Positions 36,763 through 47,750 of a DNA stretch of 64,000 nt are shown piece after piece (position 1 is the stretch's first letter; every line of letters begins with the position of its first letter). This stretch comes from Clonostachys chloroleuca (Eukaryota > Ascomycota > Sordariomycetes > Hypocreales > Bionectriaceae), in assembly GCA_037952775.1 (NCBI GenBank), contig JBANAY010000003.1, positions 5,766,001 through 5,830,000 on the forward strand. Reading direction: 5' to 3'. The position numbers and the translations under genes are program-made. Below the pieces are notes generated by a model. It worked only from the letters and a program-made list of their open reading frames with translations, was not told the origin of the DNA and did no database searches.

Positions 36763-37897
36763 ATGGCAACACTCAATGCATCGGTTGCCGAGCCTTCGCG
36801 GCAAGTCCTCGCCAGCATAGAACGTCGCAGGATGGAAGATAGACGGTCGTGGGATGCCGCCATGCGAAAGGGATTCGCTGGAGGTGTAGCAGGGTGTGCT
36901 GTGAGGCTCTATCCCATTTGTCCGACCCTCTGGCTCATCTAATTTCAAGTACTGACTTCGAGCCTGGATATCATTGCAGGCTAAAACGGTTGTGGCGCCC
37001 TTGGATCGCATCAAAATTCTATTTCAGACATCACACTCTCAATTTATACACCATGCTACAAGCTGGCGTGGTCTCCTCGGCGCAGCACAAGATATCCGTC
37101 AGCTTCAGGGAATCCGAGCTCTCTTCCAGGGTCATTCTGCCACATTACTGCGCGTGTTCCCCTTCTCAGGGACCAACTTCCTCGCCTATGAGCAGTTGCG
37201 ATCGGCACTAATATCATCAGGATCGTGCGAGACTCCATATCGCAGATTTGTTGCAGGAAGTCTGGCTGGGGCAGTCTCTACTTTTCTGACATATCCCCTG
37301 GAATTGATCCGGGTACGGATGGCCTGCGATATGAAAAACTCTGGGTCGTCATCTTCTTGGGCAAGGGCTTGTCGAACCATGTACCGTGGCACTGCTGGCC
37401 AGTCCGGTATTGCTGGTTTCTACCAGGGCCTCGCACCCACATTATTGGGTATTCTCCCATATTCTGGATTCTCGTTTCTGGCTCACGACCAAATCGGCGA
37501 CTGGCTTCGAGCACCGATGCTCGCCCCATACACCACTATTGCAAGCACGAGAACCAGAGAAAACAATGCTACGCGCATTTCAGGGTCGCACAGTTCTATA
37601 CGGCTAACAATAACTGCTCAGCTATTCTCTGGAGCCATGGCCGGATTGGTGGCGCAGACAATATCATATCCTCTCGAGACGATTCGGCGCCGGATGCAGG
37701 TTTGCAATCCGCTTGGCACCAACCGCCAAGTAGCCATTGCCGAAACTGCCATAACAATATTTAGAGAGCGAGGATTAGGCGGGTTCTTTTTTGGTTTGCC
37801 CATTGGCTATCTTAAAGTTGCACCTATGATGGCAACGAGCTTTTTTGTCTACGATCGAATGAGATGGTATCTCGGGTTATACAACACTAGAAACTAA
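36763..37897 (+). CDS. Mitochondrial carrier protein, LEU5/SLC25A16-42-like
   Basis: This is an inner-membrane solute carrier. Exon 1 (36763-36900) encodes a hydrophilic start and the first half of the first signature (FAGGVAGC). The intron is 36901-36979, and exon 2 continues AKTVVAPLDRIKILFQ. The total is 351 residues. Three tandem repeats each carry the carrier motif: PLDRIK, PLELIRVR and PLETIRRR. The second halves read GIRALFQGHSATLLRVFPF, GIAGFYQGLAPTLLGILPYS and GLGGFFFGLPIGYLKVAP. The first-repeat sequence AAKTVVAPLDRIKILFQ is typical of the LEU5 group, which supports coenzyme A accumulation in mitochondria. The subgroup call is by recollected resemblance; the family call is firm. The N-terminal ATG gives a length usual for the group. 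Confidence 0.9.
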
Positions 37898-39514
37898 AGA
37901 TTCAATGCATATAGAAGACCCTACAAGAATGTTAATGTCACAAAGGGAGAGAATTTTGACTCATACTAGCATCTTTACAAACGTATTCATGCTCTGTATT
38001 GAGTGACGCGAATTTTACGCGGTGTTGTCGCGAAAACTAATCTGCGCCGCCCTGACGAGGGGGAGATTTGGGGGGAGATTCAAATTATGTAACATGAAAA
38101 CAGAAAGAATCAACAGAAAATGCAAACTTACTGCCCCTTGAACACAAGGGATTTGCCAAGTTGGACTTGTCTCGGCTGTCTGTTTTCTCTACAGCCCCCT
38201 CGATCAAATCGGCCCCTAATGGACTACGGACGCCTACGACAAGGCTAAAACATATCCCGTTCTTTGCGTATGGGAGGGGGCAACTTGATGCAGTCACTGA
38301 TGCTGTGTCCATCTCCAAACAGCGATGTAGGGCCTTGGAGCATAGGTTTGACACAGAGCCTCAGATACTTAACCAATACACGGTCTAGAAATCAAACAGT
38401 TAGAAAAGGAGAAGGGCCATATATTCCAAACAAACATCCCACCCATCCCTCATTACATAGCAAGATTCCAACACGTGATGGTAGTATTGAACCCTCATCG
38501 CGCTACACCACGCCTCACTACCCTTTCTGCGTACCTCATATTACAGCTCCTGCTCGATATATGACAAATATATATATAAACCTGCCGAGAGGCTAGCGAA
38601 AATCCCAAAATGCGTATCTTGATATTTTGAGCCAGGGAGCGTGGAATGTTTCGCCCCGATTGGTCCCAATTCCCAGTGATTCTTTGGCTTCGGCTGTGAA
38701 CGGCCACATATCATCAGATCACGTAATGACCAGTTTTCCGTTTCACTTGCGCGTGACCGAGATGTTTACTCCATAAGGCGTAACACGAAGCGAGCGATAT
38801 GATTACATATACAAGGGTGTACCAGCTTGCACGTCGAGTTTACTTGTGGCTGAACATCACTTGCATGTAGAGCAATCTAGAATGATAACAAATCGTAAGC
38901 GGGTCTCATAAAATCTGCCTCGAAGAACGCCTGATCCGATTGGCTGACTGACTAGGGTAATTCGAATTACCCTTCTGCAACTGTTGAGGGACAGTAAGAG
39001 CTCGCACCTTCTTTCCTTAAAGTCTGGGGTTGCAGCTGGAAGGTGGATTTCATGCGTTTTCTGTTCCAATGGCTCCTGATATCGAACCTCTCTTGTAGGG
39101 ATAGCGCTTAGCTGGTCGCGTCCCCCGCCTCAATAAAGTGCAAACATCAGATAGGATCCTCTTAGCCACAACAATTTGAAGACGAGACGCTGATGAATCC
39201 GTGCTTTTACTCTGACCAGGGCTTAATTCAATGCACCAGGGTCGCCTTTGAAGAAACCAACCCAGATAAAATGAGTATCGAGGCCTCTTTTATTGATTTC
39301 AAATCCTTTCTGTCTTCTAAGCACGGCGGTGAAGCTTGTGAATGTGCTATTGTCCTCCGTGTTAGTTGTAACTTCCAAGATAGACATCCCATCTTAGAGC
39401 TTGCTTTATCCGTATGTGCTGAGGATGTCAGATGGGTGTCAAGGCTAATGTACCCTCTAGCAGTCATGACTAACAGATAGCAGCGGATTGTTCGAGCTGC
39501 TAACATATTAACAT
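37898..39514. other. Intergenic, no gene seen
   Basis: No supported gene. Short frames on both strands between 38.1 and 39.5 kb lack family features. The right end carries one copy of a 14 bp direct repeat flanking the MITE. Confidence 0.5.
39501..39514. repeat. Left flanking direct repeat of the MITE
   Basis: TAACATATTAACAT here and TAACATATTAACCT at 39759-39772 flank the element, with 13 of 14 bases identical. This is a candidate target-site duplication, long for most DNA transposons. Confidence 0.55.
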
Positions 39515-39758
39515 AGGACTTTACTATCCAACCACCACGTTTCACTATTTGGCCACCCAAATGTGGCTGAAGCCCAACATTCTGCCCCCTACGATTGGCT
39601 AGGTTAGGTTAGGGGTTGGGTTAGGGGCTATTAGGGTTAGTTCCGGGGTTTGGGGGGCGGCGAGAGCCCCCGGAGAGGGAATATGATTGGGTTAAGCCAC
39701 AGTTGAGTGGAGGCAGGTGGCCAAATAGTGAAGTGTGGTGGTTGGATAGTAAAGTCCT
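39515..39758. mobile_element. MITE-like element with 43 bp terminal inverted repeats
   Basis: The ends are inverted copies of 43 bp: 39515-39557 starts AGGACTTTACTATCC and 39716-39758 is its reverse complement with two mismatches. The element is 244 bp and has no coding capacity, as expected for a miniature inverted-repeat element moved by a transposase elsewhere. The core (about 39592-39650) is rich in TTAGG/TTAGGG-like units on the plus strand, resembling imperfect telomere repeats. It lies about 140 bp upstream of the first SDR-like codons, and that SDR lacks an upstream in-frame ATG. I cannot assign a superfamily. Confidence 0.8.
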
Positions 39759-39772
39759 TAACATATTAACCT
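39759..39772. repeat. Right flanking direct repeat of the MITE
   Basis: This is the second copy of the 14 bp flanking repeat, with one mismatch to 39501-39514. Confidence 0.55.
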
Positions 39773-39893
39773 ACTTAGTTTCCTCTCCTGTTTCCTTTAC
39801 GACTACGAAAGCCACACATTAAAATCGGTATTGTGCTGCGGTAGAATATCGACTTCTGGGATAGAGCAAGTAGCTGTGCTCCACAAGATCGAT

Positions 39894-40883
39894 TTTAAGC
39901 TGGAGCGAGATGTCCCAGAACTGACTGGTAAAATGCTGCTTGTCACTGGAGGTAAAACTGGTAGTGTCTCACTCGACCTGTTATTAGAGATTAATTTTAT
40001 CGAAAAATAGGGACAAAGGGTCTGGGTGCTGGGGCGGTATCTCTTCTTGCCAAGCGCAACCCCGCCAAGATCTATATCACCGGCCGGGACAAGGCAGCCG
40101 CGCAGAGAGTTATCAATCAAGCTCAGGAGGATGATTCGCAGTCAGAGATAGTTTTTCTCTCGTGCGATCAAACCAGCCTTGAGTCAGTTCAGCAGGCTGC
40201 TGACGCCTTTCTGGCCAAAGAATCGCGTCTCGACGTGCTGATGGCAAATGTGGGTATTATGGCCGCTCCTGGGCTGACAAAAGACGGATACGAGATGCAT
40301 TTTGGAGTTAACCATATGTCCCACGCTCTCTTGATACAGAGGCTACTTCCTGTACTAAAAGAAACTGCTAATGCCCATGGGGACGCTCGTGTAATCATAA
40401 TGTCAAGCCTCGGATTCGTTCTTGCTCCATTCTTCCAAGGCATTGTTTTCGGAGACCTGAAAACCGAACAGGACTATATGTTTCTGGGCCCTTTACAGCG
40501 ATATGGTCAAAGCAAGCTTGCGAACATGCTCTATGGACGAGAGCTAGCCCGTCGCTACCCCAAGGTTACCACGATTGTGATCCATTCGGGCGAGGTCAAT
40601 ACTTCATTAGTTCTAAACTTATCGGGCATTAGTGGGTATATTGTTTATCTCGGTACATACCTCAAAGATCTTCCATTTAGCCTGGAACAGTTCTTGTCGG
40701 TTGGGCAGGGTAAATCAGGTTTGGGCTACTGGAGTGCCCCAAGACACTGTTGCGGCCGGTGAAATATATGAGCCTATGGGTGTACCAATGACGGCCTATT
40801 CCTCCTTTCGCTTGAATGACAAGCTTGCTGCGATGCTTTGGAGTTGGACCGAGGGAGAACTGAAGAAATGGAGCGATTTGTAA
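39894..40883 (+). pseudogene. Short-chain dehydrogenase/reductase, frame broken near the C-terminus
   Basis: NAD(P)-dependent oxidoreductase of the classical SDR fold. A first exon reads FKLERDVPELTGKMLLVTGG; the 59 bp intron 39952-40010 joins it to TKGLGAGAVSLLAKRNPAKI. The cofactor motif TGGTKGLG, the NVGIMAAP motif and the catalytic YGQSK are present. After FLSVGQG the frame breaks: the C-terminal part (VWATGVPQDTVAAGEIYEPMG to the stop at 40881-40883) lies in another frame. One extra G in the run at 40708-40710 would rejoin them as GQG-VNQVWATG. No in-frame ATG precedes FKLERD; the first ATG (39933) would skip that conserved segment. Either decay or a homopolymer error explains the frame break. 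The substrate is unknown. Confidence 0.75.
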
Positions 40884-41435
40884 TCTATAGAAAGCATTTA
40901 ATTTCCACATACTTATCGCTTGATTTATTCCACCGGATATTTCTATTATATAGCTTGAAGAATGTATCTTTAAGAAAAACTTATAAACTTTTCTTAGAAA
41001 AGTATTATTAAATATTCAAATAGTAAGGAAAAGAGCTGATATAAAGAGAGGCTAGATTGAATTAATATATTTATAGTTTTGTTATGCTGTTTATAAGCCC
41101 AACTTAATTCACAAGTTATTTATTATCATAAATTTTTATAAGAGGTTAGCCTGGTTGGTTATCTCTTGTGCAGATAAGATTACTCTAAACTTAAGCTAGG
41201 CTTCTACTATTAATGAATATGAGCGATCAATACCTGTTTTACTTTCTAGGGGGAAGAAAGAAGAAGATGAGTGGTCTTCGGATTGCTCTAAAAGTGGGTA
41301 CATTTACAAAGATGGCCAGTTGTCAAGATTGATTTTTTTTTTACCCAAGCCTCCTAACTTAGTACTTGCACCAACACAAGCACCTTGCTCAACTATATTA
41401 TCAAGCGTTTATTAGCGACGATATTATCATTCATT
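40884..41435. other. AT-rich intergenic region
   Basis: This stretch is clearly more AT-rich than its surroundings (about 40.92-41.34 kb), with no frame of interest. It could be an old repeat mutated towards AT, but I see no recognisable parent element. Confidence 0.45.
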
Positions 41436-42908
41436 ATGGCGCTTCATATTCCCGATGAGATCCTGAATCACATTATGTGTTATCTCGTCCCTGTGCTACC
41501 TTCAAAAAGCCGCCCACGGCGATATGACCACTCGCTGCGACCGACCGACTTGGCTTCTCTTTGTCTAGTAAGCCGAAGGTTTCGCCATATCGCCCAACCT
41601 TTACTATACCACACTATCGACATGACCGACAGTACCACTATAATACGCTCCGAAAAGGGCCGAGAATCCCTCAAGTGGCCAGGCTTTCTCCTTAGAACGA
41701 TAGTAAAAGATTCACACCTGGCAAAGTATATTCGTGTCTTGGCCATGATAGACATGATATTTCTCCCTAATACGGAAGATATGATATTTCTCGCTGAAGA
41801 TTCATCGCGTGACTTCCCTTGGGATGTTCCGCGCTGTATTAGATGCGCTCTGGAACCAGAAATAGCGTACAATAATTATAATTTGCCAACTATCGCCTTG
41901 CTGCTCTACGCTACTATGGTCGAGAAGATTTTTCTCTTCCCCAGCGATCCGGACGGTATTCAAATCGGATGGATCCTGACATCATGGCAACTACGGGGTC
42001 AGCCTCATGACCTTGCCATCGACTTTGGCTCGGATCTGACCCTCGAGCTAGGTCCGTTTGCTAATTATGGTCTTCCCTGCCTAAAAGAGCTCTATGTGGA
42101 TCTAGAAGGGGACGAATATTGGAATGACCCCTTATTAGACTTCTTAAAGAAGCCAGGTCTTTCTATTTTTCACCTAAATCATGCGCGATCACTTACGAAT
42201 CTCTTTGCCCCTCAGCCTCTTGAAGACTCACTATCCAGTGTGCATGAGTTAAAACTCAGTGACTGCTATATGGAGTCACAAAGTGTGGAAAACATTCTTC
42301 GAAGTTGTCCAAGGCTTAAAGTCCTAAGTATTCATGTGGCCGAGACAGAGTGGGCTGAGCAGTTATTTCAGCAATCAGATCCCGACATATTTTGGACGAT
42401 TAACCTTGAACATATCGGCCAAGCCCTACGAGATTTCGGGAAAAATTTGATCGATCTACATCTTGATTTCTCAAATTTTAAGTTGGCACGTCCCATCACT
42501 GGTCGAATTGGGCCTTTGTGCAGCATGCCGAAACTCCGCCATATACAATGTCATAGGAACGACTTAATCCTCGCTCAAGAACTAGGCGAGGAACAAGAGG
42601 GGAATACCTTGCCGTTGGATAGTGTTTTGCCATCATCAATTGCAACAATTAACATCAATTACATGGAACATGACATTTTACTGTCACCACCAAGAAATGC
42701 GATATCTGCAGAAATAGAGAACCTCCTATCCAGTAGGCATCTGCAGCATCTCGAACGGGTCCGAATCCAAAGACATATCGCTGGTACTCAAGACGAACCG
42801 ATCTTGTTTCAGACCAAGATGCCTGGTTGGTCCTTTGACTTCAAGAAAACCCCATACAAGGGTCAGAATGGGTTTATTGAGTACCTATGTTTTGATAGGT
42901 TTGGGTGA
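41436..42908 (+). CDS. F-box-like / leucine-rich-repeat type protein
   Basis: This is a single-exon frame of 490 residues from the ATG at 41436. The first 80 residues resemble a fungal F-box: MALHIPDEILNHIMCYLVPV, then LASLCLVSRRFRHIAQPLLYH. The rest has irregular leucine-rich segments typical of F-box/LRR proteins (PCLKELYVDLEGDEYW, SVHELKLSDCYMESQSVENI, RLKVLSIHVAE, MPKLRHIQCHRND). It is a probable SCF ligase substrate receptor with unknown target. The frame is open a little upstream, but only without an ATG. Long expanded families of this kind are common in ascomycete accessory regions. Confidence 0.75.
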   Translation: MALHIPDEILNHIMCYLVPVLPSKSRPRRYDHSLRPTDLASLCLVSRRFRHIAQPLLYHTIDMTDSTTIIRSEKGRESLKWPGFLLRTIVKDSHLAKYIRVLAMIDMIFLPNTEDMIFLAEDSSRDFPWDVPRCIRCALEPEIAYNNYNLPTIALLLYATMVEKIFLFPSDPDGIQIGWILTSWQLRGQPHDLAIDFGSDLTLELGPFANYGLPCLKELYVDLEGDEYWNDPLLDFLKKPGLSIFHLNHARSLTNLFAPQPLEDSLSSVHELKLSDCYMESQSVENILRSCPRLKVLSIHVAETEWAEQLFQQSDPDIFWTINLEHIGQALRDFGKNLIDLHLDFSNFKLARPITGRIGPLCSMPKLRHIQCHRNDLILAQELGEEQEGNTLPLDSVLPSSIATININYMEHDILLSPPRNAISAEIENLLSSRHLQHLERVRIQRHIAGTQDEPILFQTKMPGWSFDFKKTPYKGQNGFIEYLCFDRFG

Positions 42909-43778
42909 TGCAACGTGGCTTGTAGTTAAGACTGCTCGAATTTTCTTCTCAAGCGTTGGATAAACCGGTGAGAGTGCGCAACCAGATTATGGCACTTTGG
43001 ACCGCAATAGTGACCAATCGAGCGTTATTTTGAGTCGGAGTTCACTTGATATCCTAGCAAGGGCCTATGTGAAGTACGTAACCAGATCTTATACCTGGTT
43101 AGAAGAGTCACTTTTCGTGGGTTTGAGCCTAGATGACTACAAAGCTGAGCTAATAAATCACATGAGCTAACTCATTGGACCCAATAAGCTCAGACCTACA
43201 GAGCAACATCCTGAGTTCGCAAAACTTCTGAACCCCAACGTATTGATTTCATCACCCTCAGCGGGCTGGTGGCTTCGTCTTCCCAAACAACAATATTATT
43301 CCATATTCACTGAATACACAAATCTTTGTACGCTAGAGGGCCTCCTCGCGGAGGCCAAATTGATTAAAATAATTTGTATATGGGTCTAGGTTATCTAGTC
43401 TCGTGTATCTACTATATTGCTAGCCAGGCGCCGCAACAGACTGATCGAGGATATATGTAAGGAGTATAAGTGTGATATACCACAAAACGGCATTTAACAA
43501 CTCGAGGTCAAATATAAAGGATTATTGTTAAATGTATATAAAATATTCTGTAATCGGTAGGCGGAATAAGAAATGAAAATATAACCTCTTTACAGATAAC
43601 CCTACAAGAGAATTATGAAATTTGAATGCATCTCATCTATCTTTCTCTCTCTACTATGTGTTTAGATATTGTATACAGAAGCCTAACCCACCGCTCCGAC
43701 TCTCTCATACTTCGACACACCACTTACTCGAGGATTTGCCCATATCAGTAGAGATCTTAGTCCCAGAGTGATCTGCGC
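42909..43778. other. Intergenic, AT-rich in its right half
   Basis: No gene is supported. The stretch 43.37-43.67 kb is AT-rich. Nothing else is seen. Confidence 0.5.
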
Positions 43779-44899
43779 TTATACTCTCGCACTGAGCCGA
43801 CGAAGTCTTCGTCGGCCAGGAGACCGACTTAGAGTACGCTTGGTTTTCTTCGAAGGCGATCCACTATTGGGCGATGGCCTGAGTGGAAGGGGAATCCTGG
43901 AAGGCGGAGTACTGGTAGGCCCCTTCGGTTTGCGCTGTCCGGAGCCCGGAGGCGACGTGGCAGGTCTCTTGGCTCCAAAGGCGTTGTTGAGCTGGTCTGG
44001 GCTCACGTCGTCCAAGAAAGAGCCGCCATGGAGGCTGCCAGGGGAGCTGCCAGGTGGCGTTTTCACGGGCTTAGGGATACGGCTGATCGGGGCACTCTTA
44101 GGCGGGGGACTATTTGGTCGATGGGGCGGGGCACTAAATGGTCGATTGGGCGCAGGACTATTTGGTCGATTGGGCGGGCTTCCAGGACGTCCCAGAGATG
44201 GAGGGGTGCTCGAGGGCCGAGGTTCGTTGGGATCACGACGGGGAGGATTCTTGCCAAACTCGGCTGGATTGGCCCCGTCGAAGTCAACACCCAACGCGTA
44301 TGAGAGTGGCCTGCAAAACCCACACAGCGGGAATGGTTTCCCCTTAGCATGACGCACAGTATTGGCATCCATATTTGACGCGCCCCAAGCCACAATCATG
44401 CTGCCCGCTGGTTTACCAGTTACAGGATCTCCATAGTTGAAACCAGCACGGATCTTAGGGCCAAATGATGCTTCTCTGTAGTAGAAGGCACCATCCTCTG
44501 CATGCCTGCCGGTGCCTTCCGTCGCGCTTTGGACCAAACTGGAGCTAAGTCTTTGCCTTTTGTATTAATCGCTTTCAAGTACTCCCCTCGAAGAATGGTG
44601 GATAAGAATATTTTATGGGCTTTGTGGTCATAAAAGGCAGCTATTAACAGGTAGTGTTTGTTTGTAAACGGGTGTGGTTGGGTCTTGACCCAGTTGAAGG
44701 CTTTGCTTGCCTCGTTGTATAGACGGCGAAAATCCATTGGGCCAGAAGCATCAATTGCTTTATGCCATACTAGCGCATTGGGCTTGTCTGGAGTAGCAAC
44801 CTGCAAAACGGTTGTTCCCTGAGCAGGCGTCGCTCTAATAAGGCAATGTACCAAGCCAAAGAGCCAGCAAGCGAAGGCGAGGCATCCTAGCAAGCGCAT
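43779..44899 (-). CDS. Secreted protein with proline-rich repeat tail
   Basis: The first frame (from the ATG at 44899) has a signal peptide (MRLLGCLAFACWLFGLVHCL) and a folded-looking domain (VWHKAIDASGPMDFRRLYNE, HYLLIAAFYDHKAHKIFLST). A 44 bp intron (44539-44582, GTACTT...CTCCAG) can join it to the second frame, which continues DLVQSATEGTGRHAEDGAFY and then a Cys-containing segment (CGFCRPLSYALGVDFDG). The C-terminal half is a Pro/Ser/Arg-rich tail with short repeats (PNRPNSP, PNRPFSAP, HRPNSP) that ends in a strongly basic stretch (SKKTKRTLSRSPGRRRLRR). I do not recognise the family. The intron is inferred only from frame continuity and could be placed differently. Confidence 0.55.
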
Positions 44900-46636
44900 T
44901 ATTTTGGTTTACTGAACCGTTGCGTGGTTCGGGCAGCTCTGGCTAATATGTATGTATAAACCAGGAATTGAATGTAAGTTTAATAAAGATGAATAGGCAG
45001 ATGAGGATGAATCAAGAAGCCAGGTTGGGGCGAAAAAGAGTAGAGGATAAGGAGAAAGGATTGATGGCCAGATATCACCATAAGAGTCTCCAGGTAAGGT
45101 AGTTCAGGATACTAAATACAAAGAGCGCAATCAACTCCCCTCAATTTTACTTCCACAACAATGATCTCATGCCAGCTCTAGGCCATCTGATCTGCTAATT
45201 TTATCTCGAGGCTATCCCGGAGGAACAGGTAGAATCCTCAACCCAGCGCATTACAGGCTTGGCCCCACGGCCAACAGATATCAACAAGCGTCGAGTAGTA
45301 ATACCTGGTGGCTTGGAGCACTGTTGGTTGTTCGTCACCTGAGGGAGCCCACTCCCTCCGATCACACACACACATGAAAGCGTCTCGCAGCGGAGGATGG
45401 CATCATGATGTGGGCTGTTATCTTACAACCTGCAGCTCTTTGCGTATTTCCTGAGTCTTTCCCCTCTCTTTATCCCTTTTTTGATTTTCCTCAAAAGAAG
45501 GAGAAGGCAACATCTTAGTTCAAGTTTGCAAGTGGACCAAGACAGTTCATGTGGTACTTGAAATTTAGCCTCTGTTCTGCTCCCCTTTCCCCACCCTCCT
45601 CCTCCCTGTTCAAATTCTCCGCCAGGACCAACAACACTTGCCAGGAACCGTAGCGCTTCAACACCAACAATGCGTCCCATAACGCCTTATGACCAGGGTA
45701 GCAACCAACAATGCATCGCTTACCTTGAGGGGTGTATTACTCTCCACTGAGTGGAGTGGGGCCTAATTTGGATGCCTGATGGTAGTCTCAGTACAGCAGA
45801 GCAGCCAAATGTTCAGGGCAAATCCAGGTCTACCCGATCGTTGGAGGTTCGTTGGGGCTTGTATTGCTTACTCGAGCTACTGTACCTCCAACTTCGAGAA
45901 ACTATCGAGGTCCACCACGAAATTTAACGAGACTTAGGCCTTCTACCGCCTTATATAGAACCAGAGGCTCACGATACATTATTCATGCGAGGTGCTATAC
46001 TTAGAGGATCCTTCTTCACGCTTGATTGTTCGTTGGTGTCTTTGGCCGCGTTACAATGCATCCTGTGGTCCGCCAAATTTAGCATGGTAACCAACAACGA
46101 GTAATACGCCTGACGCCAAGAGGTACATGTTTTTTTTTTCACGTCACGTACCACTCTACGTTGATTTCCTTGCGACACTACCCACTCTGTCCACTAAAGC
46201 ACCGAGGTTGTTCACAGGGAGATGTTGGCAATAACAGTAGAAACAGTGTTCGTCAGGCACTTTGGCGAATTGGGGAAATTATCTGAATTTCGTAGCTTGG
46301 TCTTGGATGTTCTCGGCGAATGAACTTGGCAAAGCCGCTTCTTCCATTTGGGGATGTTGAAGGATCTGGTGGTCCTACTCAAACGCACAATTCCATCCTC
46401 GGCATTATTGCGATGGCGGCGATTGCTGCATGAACCAGCCAGGGTAAGTCAGGTTAATGGCCACAATCGAGCTTTCGATCGTTGCCATGTGGCTGGCATT
46501 CTCCTCATTATTATCATCATCATTATTTCACATCACCGCCGCCTGTTATATCCTCCGCTGCGCCGCCTTTCTTCAATATCATCCCCTTGAGAATGATTCT
46601 CCTCCTGGCTGGCATGAGCTCTGTACAAGGGCAGGC
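44900..46636. other. Intergenic, no gene seen
   Basis: No supported gene. Short frames near 45.4, 46.0 and 46.4-46.6 kb lack family features. Confidence 0.5.
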
Positions 46637-46644
46637 TATAAAAG
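46637..46644 (+). promoter_or_regulatory. TATA box before a small candidate gene
   Basis: TATAAAAG lies 116 bp before an ATG at 46760. The region between is pyrimidine-rich and AUG-poor near the start, as in fungal leaders. Confidence 0.45.
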
Positions 46645-46759
46645 CGCAAGTACTCTCGTTGACCTAATTTTGGATGAGTGAACCACTTAGCTGTTGCGTT
46701 GTTTCATTTCATTTGCCTGATCCATTTCCTTCACACAACAACTCGCTAAAGATATTATT

Positions 46760-47533
46760 ATGTCTTTGATACAGTTCACCAAAGGCGCGCAAATCGAGAG
46801 TCTTTCAACGTTGTTTGTATAACTCGTCTCCCATCAAAAATATTCTGATTTTGATTGGACAATTTCATTCAAAGAATTCAAAGCTGGAAAATGCATTGTC
46901 AAAGGCATTGACTGCCAACCGACCCCCTCCCTGGCGGCAGAGCCAAGCATGCTGGCGGGCATTTCTATGCGAAGAAGCACCTAGTAATAACACTAAATCT
47001 ATTCCAAACTCCACATACTGATATAACGGCAAATAGGATTGGGAAGAGAAGAGAAGATGCGGAGGGAGGCTGAGGCCAAAGCACAAATGACTGTAGACCA
47101 GCCAAGTTGGCCAGTTCGTGCTGACTTCTTGACTTCCCAGCAGCGGCTACAGGCAGCTCCACCGTCGCGAGGAGGACGTTACGAACTGGAGCGCCGAGGG
47201 CATCTTCCACTACTACACCCAAGACGGCTCCCTGCCAGACGATACAACGCCACACGTCGTCGCCTTCATAGCAGACCAGGCCCCCTTGATCATCGGCCTT
47301 CCCACTACAAGTGCTGTGCAGGCAGCCATCTGGCTCCCGCCCGCCCTGCCAACGCCGACCAATACCAAACGAAAGTTACAGGAGGGGACAATCGCGACCA
47401 AGTGTCATTAAGAGAACTAAGAAGGGTTTTATCTATAAAATCTGCAACCGCAGGGGGTAAGAGCTTAAAGAAAGTCCTAGAACACACGACCAGGTGGAAA
47501 ACGCTTTATCGACGTCCAAAATTAGATTCATGA
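46760..47533 (+). CDS. Possible small multi-exon gene of unknown function
   Basis: The ATG at 46760 (MSLIQFTKGAQIES) follows a TATA box at a good distance. One model uses introns starting GTATAA after CTTTCAACGTTGTTT and GTAATA after GCACCT, ending at TTCAAAG and GGCAAATAG. It runs in frame into KMRREAEAKAQMTVDQPSWP and stops at 47531-47533. However, from about 47177 another frame looks more protein-like (EDVTNWSAEGIFHYYTQ, then VVAFIADQAPLIIGLPTTSA, stop near 47412). I could not connect it by consensus splicing. The two readings suggest a wrong exon choice or another frame lesion. No family is recognised. Confidence 0.25.
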
Positions 47534-47750
47534 AAACTACTCTAGTTAGCTACCTAGGACTATGGAACAGTTACAAGGGTAACAAAACTCAAGTAATAAA
47601 AGAAGTAGCTAGACGGTCTTCGCTCGGACCATGAATATCGCCACCAAACATATATCTTCGAAAGCAATAAGTACACCAGAGGTGACTTAGTTTGCGGTGA
47701 CGCTTAAATGATGTCTCCATATACCTCTTGAGACCAGAATAAAATCTAGA

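Noticed and set aside
39592..39650. Telomere-like TTAGG repeats read as an interstitial telomere or chromosome end
   Set aside because: The units are imperfect and few, and they lie wholly inside the inverted-repeat element.
43768..44352. Glycine/leucine-rich plus-strand frame opposite the proline-rich secreted gene
   Set aside because: It is a compositional shadow of the Pro/Arg codons and has no family features.
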